Source: JBBQFI01 sp038237805
GTDB lineage: Bacteria > Verrucomicrobiota > Verrucomicrobiia > Chthoniobacterales > UBA10450
NCBI GenBank assembly: GCA_038237805.1
Contig: JBBRYI010000001.1
Span: 330,428-394,427 of the forward strand
DNA: 64,000 nt
Direction: 5' to 3'
The translations under genes were made by a program, and so were the position numbers. Numbering within the stretch: position 1 is the stretch's first letter; every line of letters starts with the position of its first letter. The notes beneath the pieces were generated by a model, which ran no database searches, had not been told where the DNA came from, and worked only from the letters and a program-made list of their open reading frames with translations. Shown here piece after piece: positions 63,648-64,000 of the stretch.

Positions 63648-63670
63648 GCTATACGTGACTCACGTATAGC
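63648..63670. repeat. Palindrome P3 (23 bp)
   Basis: Same arms with a central C, about 170 bases beyond P2, in otherwise gene-free DNA. Confidence 0.9.
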
Positions 63671-63841
63671 GACGAAGGGCCCTTGAAGAGAGGCAGAGCG
63701 GCGGTGCGGTGCATGAGGCTTGTCCGCCGCACATGCGCGGTCTCCCAAACCGAGTCGCCGGCTTCCCTAGGCTGATTCGTAGCTCACAGCCTCCCGCCGT
63801 AAAGTTCGCGCCCACGAACCGCAGCGGGTATCGTCGCGAAC

Positions 63842-64000
63842 ATGACAGCTTCCACCGTGGCCCAATACCTCGCCGCACTCCCCGCGGATCGCCGCGCCGC
63901 GCTCAGCGCCGTGCGCGAGGCGATCAATGAGAACCTGCCGGACGGATATGAGGAGGGCATGCAGTTCGGGATGATCAGCTGGTACGTCCCGCTGTCCATG
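63842..64000 (+). CDS. DUF1801 domain protein, N-terminal part (cut by right edge)
   Basis: 53 codons from the ATG at 63842 to the window end. 'YLAALPADRRAALSAVREAI' and 'EEGMQFGMISWYVPLSM' fit the DUF1801 start. Fold is YdhG-like; function unknown. The C-terminal part is outside the window. Confidence 0.8.
   Translation, partial: MTASTVAQYLAALPADRRAALSAVREAINENLPDGYEEGMQFGMISWYVPLSM

Noticed and set aside
63343..63748. Frames containing the repeated peptide AIRESRIA
   Set aside because: The peptide is only the translation of the 23-bp palindromes; no coding support.

Overview
The window looks like chromosomal DNA of a soil-type Verrucomicrobiota bacterium, perhaps Spartobacteria/Chthoniobacterales. 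This is an inference: the DNA is moderately GC-rich, genes are short and mostly in small clusters, there are several families of small inverted-repeat elements, and surface proteins include a repeat/S74 protein and a DUF3494-autotransporter fusion. No rRNA gene or universal phylogenetic marker settles the assignment. There is no phage, plasmid, CRISPR array or insertion-sequence transposase.

Layout. 0-4.7 kb: a cut-off branched-chain aminotransferase, a LolD-type ATPase, a peptidoglycan-binding secreted protein, trmL-tal, tRNA-Ile(GAT) and a VanZ-like protein. 4.9-10.6 kb: phosphomannose isomerase, then a minus-strand operon (lipase maturation factor-like protein, YggS, DUF971, DUF4864), an SDR and a methyltransferase. 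10.8-17.4 kb: a 17-residue-repeat surface protein with an S74 domain, sulfotransferase, arylamine N-acetyltransferase, a diheme cytochrome and a yeast-type cytosine deaminase. 17.6-19.8 kb: a compact phospholipid operon (CDP-alcohol phosphatidyltransferase, PlsC, CdsA). 20-30 kb: housekeeping and accessory genes, including tag, DUF5069, a porin and Amt. 30.5-35.3 kb: a cell-surface glycan/acylation locus (MBOAT, SGNH-like partner, two RmlC-like cupins, GT2). 35.5-38.9 kb: MOSC, Tat-exported metallo-hydrolase, RsmH. 39.0-42.7 kb: an ArsR-headed minus-strand cluster of SRPBCC, glyoxalase and DUF899 proteins. 46.5-48.7 kb: a periplasmic methanethiol oxidase with a SCO copper chaperone. 49-57.7 kb: autotransporter, asparaginase-like protein, cupins and beta-propellers. 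57.9-64 kb: cyclase-TPR sensor, acyl-CoA ligase, esterase, an HTH gene flanked by palindromes, and a cut-off DUF1801 gene.

Three whole-window patterns stand out. First, the octamer TCGTTAGG, usually followed by C, was found by eye 34 times on both strands (about two expected by chance). In genes it is read mainly as Ser-Leu-Gly or Pro-Asn-Glu/Asp. Its density and lack of strand bias resemble DNA-uptake signal sequences. Second, six genes carry a single-base frameshift, five of them explainable by a four-base homopolymer, which suggests systematic sequencing error or replication slippage. Third, several families of small inverted repeats lie between genes, including three near-identical 23-bp palindromes around a small HTH gene.
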